Part shown: positions 9,541 to 17,467 of the stretch, in pieces | Layout of the letters: every line of letters begins with the position of its first letter | How positions within the stretch are numbered: position 1 is the stretch's first letter | Assembly (NCBI RefSeq): GCF_003265325.1 | Contig: NZ_QGNX01000001.1 | Location: forward strand, 124,001 to 188,000 | From: Oceanibium sediminis | GTDB taxonomy: Bacteria > Pseudomonadota > Alphaproteobacteria > Rhodobacterales > Rhodobacteraceae | DNA: 64,000 nt | Direction: 5' to 3' | Position numbers and translations under genes: made by a program | Notes under the pieces: generated by a model | Database searches by the model: none | Seen by the model: the letters and a program-made list of their open reading frames with translations, nothing else | Told to the model about the DNA's origin: nothing

Positions 9541-10134
9541 ATGACGCAAGATATCCTTATCGCCCTGATGGGCTTCGCGCTTGTCACCTCGATCACGCCG
9601 GGGCCGAACAACCTGATGCTGATGGCATCGGGCGCCAACTTCGGTTTCCGCCGCACGATCCCGCATATGCTGGGCGTCGGGATTGGCTTCGCGCTGATGG
9701 TGGCGCTGGTCGGGCTGGGGCTGGTCGGCGTGTTCGAGCGCGTCCCGCTGGCCTATGACCTGCTGAAAGCGCTGAGCGTCGCCTACCTGCTGTTCCTGGC
9801 CTGGAAGATCGCCAATGCCGCGCCGCCCGCCGAAGGCCAGGCCGAGGGGGTGCCGATCACCTTCCTTCAGGCGGCCGCGTTCCAATGGGTGAACCCCAAG
9901 GCCTGGGCCATGGCGCTGACCGCGGTGACGGTCTATGCGCCGGATCGCACCCTGATGGCGATCCTGCTGGTGGCGGCGGTGTTCGGCGCGGTCAACCTGC
10001 CCGCCGTCAGCAGCTGGACGGTGCTTGGCCAGCAGATGCGGCGCGTGCTGACGAACCCCGCGCGGCTGCGGGCCTTCAACGCGCTCATGGCCGCCCTGCT
10101 GATCGCCACGCTTTACCCTGTGCTCTGGCCCTGA
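9541..10134 (+). CDS. LysE/RhtB-family amino-acid exporter
   Basis: 197 aa with six hydrophobic segments. The N-terminal 'GFALVTSITPGPNNLMLMASG' carries the LysE/RhtB 'TPGPN' signature, and 'QWVNPKAWAMAL' in the second half is the conserved WxNPKA motif. It probably exports an amino acid (lysine, threonine, homoserine or leucine type) across the inner membrane. It is divergent from the Lrp/AsnC gene, which probably regulates it. A short GGCCC/GGGCC hairpin spans its stop codon and the end of the convergent sulfotransferase gene. Confidence 0.92.
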   Translation: MTQDILIALMGFALVTSITPGPNNLMLMASGANFGFRRTIPHMLGVGIGFALMVALVGLGLVGVFERVPLAYDLLKALSVAYLLFLAWKIANAAPPAEGQAEGVPITFLQAAAFQWVNPKAWAMALTAVTVYAPDRTLMAILLVAAVFGAVNLPAVSSWTVLGQQMRRVLTNPARLRAFNALMAALLIATLYPVLWP

Positions 10135-10141
10135 AGGGGCC

Positions 10142-10972
10142 TCAGAACGTCAGTTCTTCGCCGAAACGCGCCCACATTTTGGCGATGATGTCCTTCTCCA
10201 CCCGCGTGAAGCTGGATGTATCCAGTTCATCCCACTTCGCCTTGTGGGAAAACGCCCGCGCGGTGTGATCCGTCATGCTTTCCTTGGCCTGGTGCCCTGC
10301 CCCCTTGCGGGGCACGTAGACACGGCCCGCGGCCTCGAAACAGGCGGGATGCTCTTCCAGCCCGACATGATCCAGGAGGCGGCGGATCTCGGTGTCGGGG
10401 TCCTCCACCAAGCGCTGGTGGGACAGGGCGAAGGTGATGTCCGACTGCTCGTGGTCGATCAGGATCGCCATGTTCACAAGCTGCCGCCAGATATGCTCGA
10501 CCGTGAAGCCCCAGTAGGCGATGGCCGACAGCAGCACGTCATAGGGGTGCCGCAGGATGGTCATGTTGGTGCTGTCTGGGAAACTGTAGCGCATCGCGTC
10601 CCAGTAGTTTTCCCCCGCCCGTCGCATACCGTGCGGCTTGGCCTGCTGCTGGGGGCGGATGGTCTGGGGCACGTTGATGGGCTTGTGCACCCAATGCGGC
10701 TTGTCGGGATTGTCGAAGAAGCTCAGGAACGCCGCGCGCACCGCCTTGCCCGAGCGTTCCCGGTGATCCACGTCGGGGCCAAGCTCGCGATCCGGGCGCA
10801 CGACGCCTTTCAGCCGCTGCGACCCGTCCCAGACGCCATGCAGCATCTGCGCCGTCTCTCCGCAGCCGTCCACGTCGGGATGCGCGGCAAGGATGTTGAA
10901 CGCCAGCGAGGTGCCCGACCGTCCGTAGGAAATGAACGTCATCGGGCGCTTGATATTGGATGCGTTGGGCAT
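10142..10972 (-). CDS. Sulfotransferase family protein (copy A)
   Basis: 276 aa. The 5'-phosphosulfate-binding loop 'SYGRSGTSLAFNILAAHPDV' is at the N-terminus. The 3'-phosphate motif 'ILRHPYDVLLSAIAYW' (R-x-P-x-D...S) lies mid-protein, both typical of PAPS-dependent sulfotransferases. The acceptor (sugar, lipid or peptide) is unknown; there is no signal peptide, so it should be cytosolic. It is 27 bases downstream of a close paralogue on the same strand, sharing the N-terminus MPN-SNI-RP and the C-terminus MWARFGE-L-F. The pair arose by tandem duplication. Confidence 0.85.
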   Translation of the reverse strand: MPNASNIKRPMTFISYGRSGTSLAFNILAAHPDVDGCGETAQMLHGVWDGSQRLKGVVRPDRELGPDVDHRERSGKAVRAAFLSFFDNPDKPHWVHKPINVPQTIRPQQQAKPHGMRRAGENYWDAMRYSFPDSTNMTILRHPYDVLLSAIAYWGFTVEHIWRQLVNMAILIDHEQSDITFALSHQRLVEDPDTEIRRLLDHVGLEEHPACFEAAGRVYVPRKGAGHQAKESMTDHTARAFSHKAKWDELDTSSFTRVEKDIIAKMWARFGEELTF

Positions 10973-10999
10973 TGAGGTCCTTGTCTTCAGGTCGCCGGA

Positions 11000-11827
11000 T
11001 CAGAATTGGAGGTGTTCGCCGAAGCGGGCCCACATGGCCGCCAGCGCGTCCCGGTCGGCGGTTGTATAGCCAGACATGTCTATCGTTGACCAGCGGTCTT
11101 GGCGGGAAAACGCCGAGGCGACACGCTCGGGCACGTCCCCTTTGGCCAGCGGGCCGGTCCCGCGGCGCGCGACATAGACCCGGTCCACCGCGGCAAGGCA
11201 GGCCGGATCGTCGCGCAGGCCAAGGTGGGTCAGAAGCCGCGCCACCTCTGGCGCGGGATCCTCGGCCAGACGCTGGTGCGACAGCGCCATGGCGACGCCG
11301 CTGTCGGGGTGATCGATCACCTTGGCCATGCGCACCAGGTTGTCCCAGGCCCCCTGGGGCGAGGCGTTCCACCATTCCATCGCCGAGGCGACGACGTCAT
11401 AGGGGTGGCGCAGCACGGTGATCGTGCGGCTTTCGGGAAAGCTGGAATGGAACGCGTGCCAGTACCAGGCGGCCTTGCCCTGCATATCCCGGATGCCCGG
11501 CAGGTGGTTCGTCACCCAGGGCATGTTGATCGGCTTCTGCATCCAGTGGGCGGGCGCCGGGTCCGGGTCGGGAAACGTCGCGAGGAAAGCGGCACGGACG
11601 GCCTTGGCGCAGCGCGCGTCATGGTCTTCGCCAGCCAATTCCGGGTCCGGGCGGATGATTCCCTTCACACGCTCGACCGCGTGCCAGATGCCGAACAGCA
11701 TCGGCGCGGTTTCCCCGACGGTCATCACGTCGGGATGCGCACCAAGGATGTTCATCACGAGCGATGTGCCGGACCGCCCGTGCGAGACAAGGCTGATCGG
11801 CCGGGTAATGTTGGATGGATTGGGCAT
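11000..11827 (-). CDS. Sulfotransferase family protein (copy B, tandem paralogue)
   Basis: 275 aa. Same architecture as its downstream neighbour: 'SHGRSGTSLVMNILGAHPDV' for the 5'-phosphosulfate loop, 'VLRHPYDVVASAMEWW' for the 3'-phosphate site, and a matching C-terminus 'DALAAMWARFGEHLQF'. The central acceptor-binding part differs more between copies than the ends do, suggesting different acceptors. Start MPNPSNITRPISLVSHGR. It is first in the two-gene unit, so the promoter should lie in the AT-richer region upstream (11828-12188). Confidence 0.85.
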   Translation of the reverse strand: MPNPSNITRPISLVSHGRSGTSLVMNILGAHPDVMTVGETAPMLFGIWHAVERVKGIIRPDPELAGEDHDARCAKAVRAAFLATFPDPDPAPAHWMQKPINMPWVTNHLPGIRDMQGKAAWYWHAFHSSFPESRTITVLRHPYDVVASAMEWWNASPQGAWDNLVRMAKVIDHPDSGVAMALSHQRLAEDPAPEVARLLTHLGLRDDPACLAAVDRVYVARRGTGPLAKGDVPERVASAFSRQDRWSTIDMSGYTTADRDALAAMWARFGEHLQF

Positions 11828-12188
11828 GCACTCTCAGCACGATTGACGGACCTGCCGGACGTAGCCGATTTTGCCCCTTCGCGCCAGAAGGGCCGCGATC
11901 CGCACGTCGATTGCGATTCGCGGCACGCCGTCCCGGGGGAACCGACTTGCCCGAATCAAATACCGGGCCCGCCCCGGGGGGAGCGGACCCGGTCACTCTA
12001 CTGGTATTGCGAGTAATATATCCCGCTTAAGAGTGTCTGAAATATACCGGCAATACGCACCGGAAAATATAACGCCCAGCGCCGCCGCTGTCGCGGCAGG
12101 GGCGATATCGGTCCGGGAGAGTGCCGAGCCCCGCAAGCGCTGGTGGCAAGAAACTAGGTATTATCGCCGATTACTACTGTGTGAATTG
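11828..12188. other. 361-base gap without a convincing gene; AT-richer part with distant inverted repeat
   Basis: No supported coding frame. From about 12000 the composition is clearly more AT-rich than the surroundings. It contains an inverted repeat GTATTGC (12004-12010) / GCAATAC (12050-12056), each near an ATATA element. It probably holds the promoter of the sulfotransferase pair, reading leftwards. A GC-rich stem (ccgggcccgccccgg) is at about 11963. Confidence 0.4.
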
Positions 12189-12449
12189 TCACAGGTCGTT
12201 CAGCGATGACGTTCCTGCAACAGCCATTGCAGGCATCGTCCATCCCTCGGGCAACCGGGCCGAGTCCGACGGCAGGCACACGCCGGAGGCGACCGGCCAA
12301 TCCGGCGCGGACTCCAGCAGGATTTCGTCGAGGCGGCGTTCGCAGACGGCGATGTTCGCGGCGGAAAGTTCCGTCGTGCTAACAACCTCGCAGGTCACGG
12401 CATCATGGCCGCATCCGGCGATCAGAATCGTGAACAGCGTCTCGAACAT
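12189..12449 (-). CDS. Small hypothetical protein, Cys-containing
   Basis: 86 aa. Start ATG at 12449 with AGGATAAAGGG directly upstream as a good Shine-Dalgarno. The N-terminus 'MFETLFTILIAGC' is short and hydrophobic, and four cysteines are visible in all (GCG, TCEV, VCERR, GVCLP). It is possibly an exported small protein. Not recognised as a known family. Base composition is intermediate and the neighbours give no clue to function, so it remains a candidate gene only. Confidence 0.45.
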   Translation of the reverse strand: MFETLFTILIAGCGHDAVTCEVVSTTELSAANIAVCERRLDEILLESAPDWPVASGVCLPSDSARLPEGWTMPAMAVAGTSSLNDL

Positions 12450-12604
12450 CCCTTTATCCTAACTCACGGCAGCGGCCGCGGAAGTAACGTTTCACACATT
12501 GCACGCGGTTGCCCGTGGCCGGTCTGCACCCCTTCACCCTTTTCGTCGCACACAAAAACCGCAATAAAGTGGCAACGCGTGTTTCGATGAGGCAACGGCC
12601 CGCC

Positions 12605-13762
12605 ATGACCCCCGCTTTCGCTTTCAATACAACGCCGGGACTGAGATTCGGTTCCGGCGCGGCCCCCGCCGCGGCGGAGGAGCTTGCCGCGCGGCTCGGG
12701 CCCCGCATCCTCGTGGTCACCGATGCCGGGCTGCGCGCGGCGGGTGTGCCAACCCCAACGCTGGAGGCATTGGGCCGGCTTGCCACGCTGGTGATCTTCG
12801 ACGCGGTGGAGGCGGATCCGTCCCGCGACACGCTGATGGCGGCGGTCGCAGCGGGGCGCGACGGCAGCGTCACGGGGATCCTCGGCATCGGGGGCGGCTC
12901 CCCGATGGACGTGGCCAAGCTCTCGGCGCTGCTGCTCGGATCGGGCGAGGACCTGGATACCGCCTGGGGCGTTGGGCAGGCGCGGGGCCCGCGCCTTCCG
13001 CTAGCGCTGGTGCCGACCACGGCGGGCACCGGGTCCGAGGTGACGCCCGTCTCCATCATCACCCTCGGCGGAGAGGAGAAGCGCGGCGTCGTGTCGCCCG
13101 TGATCCTGCCCGATATCGCGGTGCTCGACCCCGACCTGACGCTGGGCCTGCCCCCGGCGGCGACGGCGGCGACGGGGATCGATGCGATGGTGCACGCGAT
13201 CGAGGGCTATACCTCGCGCTCGCCCAACAACAACCCGATCAGCCGGATGCTGGCGGTGGAGGCGCTGAAGACCCTTGGCGCCAATATCGAACGCGCCGTG
13301 CAGGACGGAAGCGACACGGCGGCGCGCGCGGGGATGCTGCTCGGGGCGATGCTGGCGGGGCAGGCCTTCGCGAACAGCCCGGTCGCGGCGGTACATGCGC
13401 TGGCCTACCCGCTGGGCGGCACGTTCCACATCCCGCACGGGTTGTCGAACGCGCTTGTGCTGGGGCCGGTCATGCGCTTCAACGCCCCCGAGGCGGCGCG
13501 CGCCTATGCCGACCTCGCCCCCCATGTGTTTCCCGATATCGGCGGCGGCGGTTCGCAGGACAGGGCGCAGCGCTTCATCGACGCACTGGGCGACCTATCG
13601 GCCCGGCTGGGCTTGCCGCCCCGCCTGCGCGACGTGAATATCCCGAAGGAGGCCCTGCCCAAGATGGCGAAAGCCGCAATGCTTCAAACCCGATTGCTGG
13701 TCAACAACCCGCGGGAGGTCGCGCAAGCCGACGCCCTCGCCATCTACGAGGCGGCGTGGTGA
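12605..13762 (+). CDS. Iron-containing alcohol dehydrogenase
   Basis: 385 aa, a typical length. The NAD(P)-binding motif 'GIGGGSPMDVAKLSALL', the Fe-ADH signature 'ATGIDAMVHAIEGYTS' with metal-binding Asp/His, and 'HALAYPLGGTFHIPHGLSNAL' with the further metal histidines are present. The family oxidises alcohols or reduces aldehydes with Fe(II); substrate not identifiable. The start at 12605 gives MTPAFAF; an ATG at 12587 with the GAGG nearby is an alternative. It overlaps the next gene by 4 bases (GTGA), so the two are co-translated. Confidence 0.92.
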   Translation: MTPAFAFNTTPGLRFGSGAAPAAAEELAARLGPRILVVTDAGLRAAGVPTPTLEALGRLATLVIFDAVEADPSRDTLMAAVAAGRDGSVTGILGIGGGSPMDVAKLSALLLGSGEDLDTAWGVGQARGPRLPLALVPTTAGTGSEVTPVSIITLGGEEKRGVVSPVILPDIAVLDPDLTLGLPPAATAATGIDAMVHAIEGYTSRSPNNNPISRMLAVEALKTLGANIERAVQDGSDTAARAGMLLGAMLAGQAFANSPVAAVHALAYPLGGTFHIPHGLSNALVLGPVMRFNAPEAARAYADLAPHVFPDIGGGGSQDRAQRFIDALGDLSARLGLPPRLRDVNIPKEALPKMAKAAMLQTRLLVNNPREVAQADALAIYEAAW

Positions 13763-14544
13763 GCGCGCCGGTCCCGCTGAACACCGTCGCCTACGACGGG
13801 CCGGGAGACGTGCCGCTGGTGATCGCGCACGGGCTCTTCGGCTCGGCGCGGAACTGGAACGTGATCGCCAAGCGGCTTAGCACCGACAGGCCGGTCGTCG
13901 CGGTGGACATGCGCAACCACGGCGACAGCCCCCATGACCCCGACAACAGCTACGCCGCGCTGGCCGCCGACCTCCGCGCCGTGATCGAGGGGCTTGGCGG
14001 CACCGCGGACCTGCTCGGACATTCCATGGGGGGCAAGGCGGCGATGATGGTGGGGCTCCAGGCGCCCGAGGTGCTGCGCCACCTGGTCATCGCCGATATC
14101 GCGCCGGTTGCCTACACGCACACGCAGATGCCGCTGATAAAGGCGATGCAGAAAGTGGACCTCGGCGCGGTCAGCCGCCGGTCGGACGCGGATGCCCAGC
14201 TGAAGGCGGCCGTCCCGGACGCGATGTTGCGCGCGTTCCTACTGCAAAGCCTGAGCGTCGGGCCCGATGGCGCGCGCTGGAAGCTGAACCTCGACGCGCT
14301 GGGGGCGCAGATGGGCCGGATCATCGGCTTTCCGCAGGACGCGGGGACCAGTGCGCTGCCCGCCACCTTCCTGCGCGGCGGGGCGTCGGACTATGCGACC
14401 GGCCCGCAGGAAGCCGCGATCATGGCCGCCTTTCCCGCCGCCCGGATCGAGGAGATGCCCGGCCTCGGCCACTGGCTGCACGCCGAGGATCCGCGCGGCT
14501 TCGAAACGCGCCTCCGCACCATCCTGGGCGAGGGCGAAGCCTAG
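13759..14544 (+). CDS. Alpha/beta-fold hydrolase (YbfF-like esterase)
   Basis: 261 aa. The oxyanion-hole motif 'IAHGLFGSARNW', nucleophile elbow 'LLGHSMGGKAAM' (Ser89), and a C-terminal 'GLGHWLHAEDP' catalytic His define an alpha/beta hydrolase of the YbfF/acyl-CoA-esterase type. Substrate unknown. Translation starts at GTG 13759 overlapping the stop of the alcohol dehydrogenase (GTGA); a GTG one codon earlier is possible. Co-expression with the dehydrogenase suggests an ester-alcohol catabolic pair, by inference. Confidence 0.88.
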   Translation: MSAPVPLNTVAYDGPGDVPLVIAHGLFGSARNWNVIAKRLSTDRPVVAVDMRNHGDSPHDPDNSYAALAADLRAVIEGLGGTADLLGHSMGGKAAMMVGLQAPEVLRHLVIADIAPVAYTHTQMPLIKAMQKVDLGAVSRRSDADAQLKAAVPDAMLRAFLLQSLSVGPDGARWKLNLDALGAQMGRIIGFPQDAGTSALPATFLRGGASDYATGPQEAAIMAAFPAARIEEMPGLGHWLHAEDPRGFETRLRTILGEGEA

Positions 14545-14580
14545 TCACTGCTGGGGCCACCCTGATCGGGCGGCCCCGCG

Positions 14581-14609
14581 CCTGGGCGTTTCGGGCCCAG
14601 GGTTCTTTT
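14581..14609 (+). terminator. Intrinsic terminator after the dehydrogenase-hydrolase operon
   Basis: CCTGGGC (14581-14587) / GCCCAGG (14595-14601) followed by GTTCTTTT. A second stem GGGGCC / GGCCCC lies just before it (14552-14577). It ends the plus-strand operon facing the convergent thiolase gene. Confidence 0.75.
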
Positions 14610-14616
14610 CGCGGCG

Positions 14617-15798
14617 TCAGCTGATCCGCTCAAGCGCCAGAGCGATGCCCTGGCCGCCGCCGATGCACATGGTCACAAGCGCATGGGTGCCGCCGGTCCG
14701 CTCCAGCTCGGCCAGCGCTTTCAGCGTGATGATCGCCCCGGTCGCCCCGACCGGATGGCCCAGCGCGATGGCGCCGCCGTTGGGGTTCACCTTTTCGCCC
14801 GGAAGGCCCAGCGCGCCCGAGACGGCAAGCGCCTGTGCGGCGAAAGCCTCGTTCGATTCGATGACGTCGAAATCAGCGATCGACAGGCCGGTGCGCTGCA
14901 TCAGCTTTTCCACCGCGGGGATCGGGCCGAGGCCCATGACCTCGGGGCGAACACCGGCGTGGGCGTAGCCGACGATCCGCGCGCGCGGGCGCAGCCCGGC
15001 GGCTGAGGCGGCTTCGCCCCGCGCCAGCACCAGCGCGGCCGCGCCGTCGTTGATCCCGCTGGCGTTGCCCGCGGTGACGGTGCCGTCCTTCTGGAAGACC
15101 GTGCGCAGACCGGCCAGCGCCTCGGCCGTGGTCGGTTTCGGGTGCTCATCCCTGGCGAAGCTGACCGTGTCGCGGCGGACCTTGATGTCGATGGGCGCGA
15201 TCTGCTCATCGAAACGCCCGTCTTCCTGCGCGGCGGCGGCGCGGCGCTGGCTTTCCAGCGCGAAGGCGTCCTGCGCCTCGCGGGTGATGCCATGCTCCTT
15301 GGCGACGTTTTCCGCCGTGACGCCCATGTGCCCGGTTCCGAACGGGCAGCTCAGCGCGCCCAGCATCATGTCGAGGCTGCGCACATCGCCCATCTTCTGC
15401 CCCCAGCGGGCATCCGGCAGGATGTAGGGTGAGCGGCTCATGCTTTCCGCCCCCCCGGCGAGCGCGAAATCCGCGTCGCCGAGCGCGAGGTTCTGGAACG
15501 CCGACACGATGGCCTGCGCGCCGGAGCCGCACAGCCGGTTCACGTTCATCGCCGGGACGTGGTCCGGGATGCCCGCCTCGATCGCGGCGGCCCGCGACAG
15601 GTACATGTCCCGCGGCTCGGTGTTGATCACATGGCCGAAGACCACGTGGCCGATCTGGCCCGGCTCCACCCCCGAACGCTCCATCGCGGAACGCGCGACA
15701 TGGGCGGCAAGGGTGATCGGGGGCGTCCCGGCGAGCGACCCGCCGAAAGTGCCGATCGCGGTCCGCGCGCCGTTCAGAATGACAATATCCGTTTCCAT
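14617..15798 (-). CDS. Acetyl-CoA C-acetyltransferase (thiolase)
   Basis: 393 aa, normal for biosynthetic thiolases. The acyl-accepting cysteine lies in 'NVNRLCGSGAQA' (Cys90), the His in 'GGAIALGHPVGATGA', and the second catalytic Cys in 'CIGGGQGIAL' near the C-terminus. It condenses two acetyl-CoA to acetoacetyl-CoA or the reverse (polyhydroxybutyrate synthesis, ketone or fatty-acid turnover). No phaB or phaC is adjacent, so the pathway cannot be fixed from context. Monocistronic, 70 bases downstream of the cyclase gene on the same strand. Confidence 0.93.
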   Translation of the reverse strand: METDIVILNGARTAIGTFGGSLAGTPPITLAAHVARSAMERSGVEPGQIGHVVFGHVINTEPRDMYLSRAAAIEAGIPDHVPAMNVNRLCGSGAQAIVSAFQNLALGDADFALAGGAESMSRSPYILPDARWGQKMGDVRSLDMMLGALSCPFGTGHMGVTAENVAKEHGITREAQDAFALESQRRAAAAQEDGRFDEQIAPIDIKVRRDTVSFARDEHPKPTTAEALAGLRTVFQKDGTVTAGNASGINDGAAALVLARGEAASAAGLRPRARIVGYAHAGVRPEVMGLGPIPAVEKLMQRTGLSIADFDVIESNEAFAAQALAVSGALGLPGEKVNPNGGAIALGHPVGATGAIITLKALAELERTGGTHALVTMCIGGGQGIALALERIS

Positions 15799-15868
15799 CT
15801 CGCCTGCTCCGTAGTCTGGGGATCGGCGGCGATAGTGCCGCCCCGGGCGGGGGAGTGCAAGGACCCGC

Positions 15869-16882
15869 TCAGGGCCCGTGGACGACTCGGTTGCACCCCT
15901 CCTTCTTGGCGCGCGTGAGGTAGCTGTCGGCGCGATCGATCAGCGTGTGCATGTCGTCCAGCCCGGTGCGCGCCGTCAGCCCGATGGACAGCGTCAGGGC
16001 GCCGATTTCCTCCTTGCGGGTTTCGGTGACCCAGTGGATGCCCGCGAACTCGGCGCGGATATCCTCGCACACCTTGGCCCCGCCCTCGATCGGGGTGTTG
16101 GGCAGGATCAGGGCGAATTCCTCGCCGCCCATGCGCGCGGCCAGGTCCATGCCCTTCAGGTTCTTGCGCAGCACCTTGCCGACGCCGCGCAGGATGTTGT
16201 CGCCCACCATGTGGCCCCAGGCTTCATTGACCGCCTTCATGTGATCGAGGTCGATCATCGCGAAGGTGAACTGCGCATTGGAATCCAGCAGATCCTGCAG
16301 GTGTTCCTCAAGGAAGCGGCGGTTCTGCAGGCCGGTCAGGTGATCCCGCGTCGCGGTTTCGCGCAGCTTCGTCAGTTCGGCGTTCATCACCTTCAGCTGG
16401 TCCTGCGCGCGTTCCAGCCGTTCGGCCACGCCCCGGGTGTCGGTCAGCTGTTCCCGCCCGCTGTACACCAGGTGCTTGCACAGGATCTGCAATTCCTCGC
16501 GCGTGATCATCCCCGCCATGTCCCTGAGCGAGCGGCGCAGCTCCCCCGCCATCTTGAGGTTGCCTTCCACCCCTGCGGTCAGCCTGTCCGAGACGTCGGC
16601 GATTTCCGTCGCCAGCCCGTCGCGAATCCGCCGCAGCCCGTCGCCGAGTGCCGCGTCCGAGACGTGTTTGGCATAGACCGCCTGCACGGCGTCCTCTCGC
16701 AAATCCGGGGGTTCGCGCAGGGCGTGTTCCACCGCCTCTCGCAGGTCCCTCGACGGGTTGGAGAGATAGCAGAAAAGCGTCTCGTACACCGCGGGGGTGG
16801 AGCTGACGCCGGCCTCCACCGCCAGGGCGAGAGCCTTTTGTCCGGTTTCCTGTGTGGCGCTGCGCCGTGCGTCGTCAAGCAT
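15869..16882 (-). CDS. Diguanylate cyclase (GGDEF domain, GGEEF active site)
   Basis: 337 aa. Residues 1-165 are mostly helical with no membrane segment and a likely coiled coil at about 150-180. The C-terminal GGDEF domain begins at 'TRDHLTGLQNRRFLEEHL', has metal and substrate residues ('DLDHMKAVNEAWGHMVGD'), and carries the active-site loop RMGGEEF (252-256). It should make cyclic di-GMP in the cytosol. The usual inhibitory RxxD is replaced by KGMD (243-246), so product inhibition may be weak. It is divergent from a receiver-like protein, with a CtrA-type site between. Confidence 0.93.
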   Translation of the reverse strand: MLDDARRSATQETGQKALALAVEAGVSSTPAVYETLFCYLSNPSRDLREAVEHALREPPDLREDAVQAVYAKHVSDAALGDGLRRIRDGLATEIADVSDRLTAGVEGNLKMAGELRRSLRDMAGMITREELQILCKHLVYSGREQLTDTRGVAERLERAQDQLKVMNAELTKLRETATRDHLTGLQNRRFLEEHLQDLLDSNAQFTFAMIDLDHMKAVNEAWGHMVGDNILRGVGKVLRKNLKGMDLAARMGGEEFALILPNTPIEGGAKVCEDIRAEFAGIHWVTETRKEEIGALTLSIGLTARTGLDDMHTLIDRADSYLTRAKKEGCNRVVHGP

Positions 16883-16970
16883 GGGCCCTCCTGCGGGTAA
16901 CTGGACTCAGTGCTACCTCGGCGCGGGTATTCAGGGCGTTAACGGCACCGGCGCCGAAAGCGCCGAGGGG

Positions 16971-16986
16971 TTAACGGGTTCTTAAC
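16971..16986. promoter_or_regulatory. CtrA-type binding site (TTAA-N7-TTAAC)
   Basis: TTAA (16971-16974), seven bases CGGGTTC, TTAAC (16982-16986). This matches the full CtrA consensus of alphaproteobacteria and sits in the divergent region between the cyclase (start 16882) and the receiver protein (start 17054). A third TTAAC half site is at 16939-16943, and a CGGCGC-CGAAA-GCGCCG stem lies between (16949-16965). Confidence 0.65.
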
Positions 16987-17053
16987 GATTACGGCGCATT
17001 TTAAGCAATCTGGGGTCAATGGCGCCTCAATTCACAAAAAGAAGGAGATCGCC

Positions 17054-17446
17054 GTGGGGGTACTGCTTGTCCAGGACAACGCCGATCTGGCCCTGATCTG
17101 GGCGCGTTTTCTGGCCCGCCGCGGTTTCAATGTGACGACGGCCAGCACCCAGACCGAGGCGATGCGCGTCCTGGCCACCGCGCCGTTCAACACACTGATC
17201 ATCGATCCCGCGCTGCAGGACGGCGGCTTGCCGGTGGCGGACTACGCGACGTTCCGCAACCCGGACATCAAGATCCTGATCGTCACACGCTCTTCCTTCT
17301 TTTCCGAAGGTATGGTGTTCGACCTCGTGCCCAACGCCCGCGGCGTCCTGCGCACGCCGGTCCGCCCCGGCGATCTAGCCGCCTACCTGGAATATTTCGG
17401 CGAACTCCGCGACGCGGCCCCCGAGCAGCACAAGACCCGCGCCTGA
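17054..17446 (+). CDS. Stand-alone receiver-like protein with non-canonical active site
   Basis: 130 aa, single domain. The fold pattern of a response-regulator receiver is visible: 'VLLVQDNADLALIWARFLARRGFNVTTA', a candidate phospho-acceptor Asp51 in 'TLIIDPALQDGG', 'KILIVTRSS', then 'GVLRTPVRPGDL'. The acidic pair is QD rather than DD/ED, and the conserved Lys is Thr101 (LRTP instead of LKP), so phosphorylation is doubtful. GTG start with AAGGAGATCGCC ahead. It is likely a signalling adaptor related to the divergent cyclase gene (inference). Confidence 0.8.
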   Translation: MGVLLVQDNADLALIWARFLARRGFNVTTASTQTEAMRVLATAPFNTLIIDPALQDGGLPVADYATFRNPDIKILIVTRSSFFSEGMVFDLVPNARGVLRTPVRPGDLAAYLEYFGELRDAAPEQHKTRA

Positions 17447-17467
17447 CCCCCACCCGCCGGGGGCGAA

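Noticed and set aside
12177-12194. CTGTG-N8-CACAG dyad at the end of the 86-aa gene as an operator
   Set aside because: It overlaps the stop codon at the 3' end, has only 5-bp arms plus an AATT centre, and has no promoter next to it.
17447-17467. Terminator between the receiver and glutathionyl-hydroquinone reductase genes
   Set aside because: Only a short CCCC/GGGG stem without T-run in 21 bases; too weak to call.
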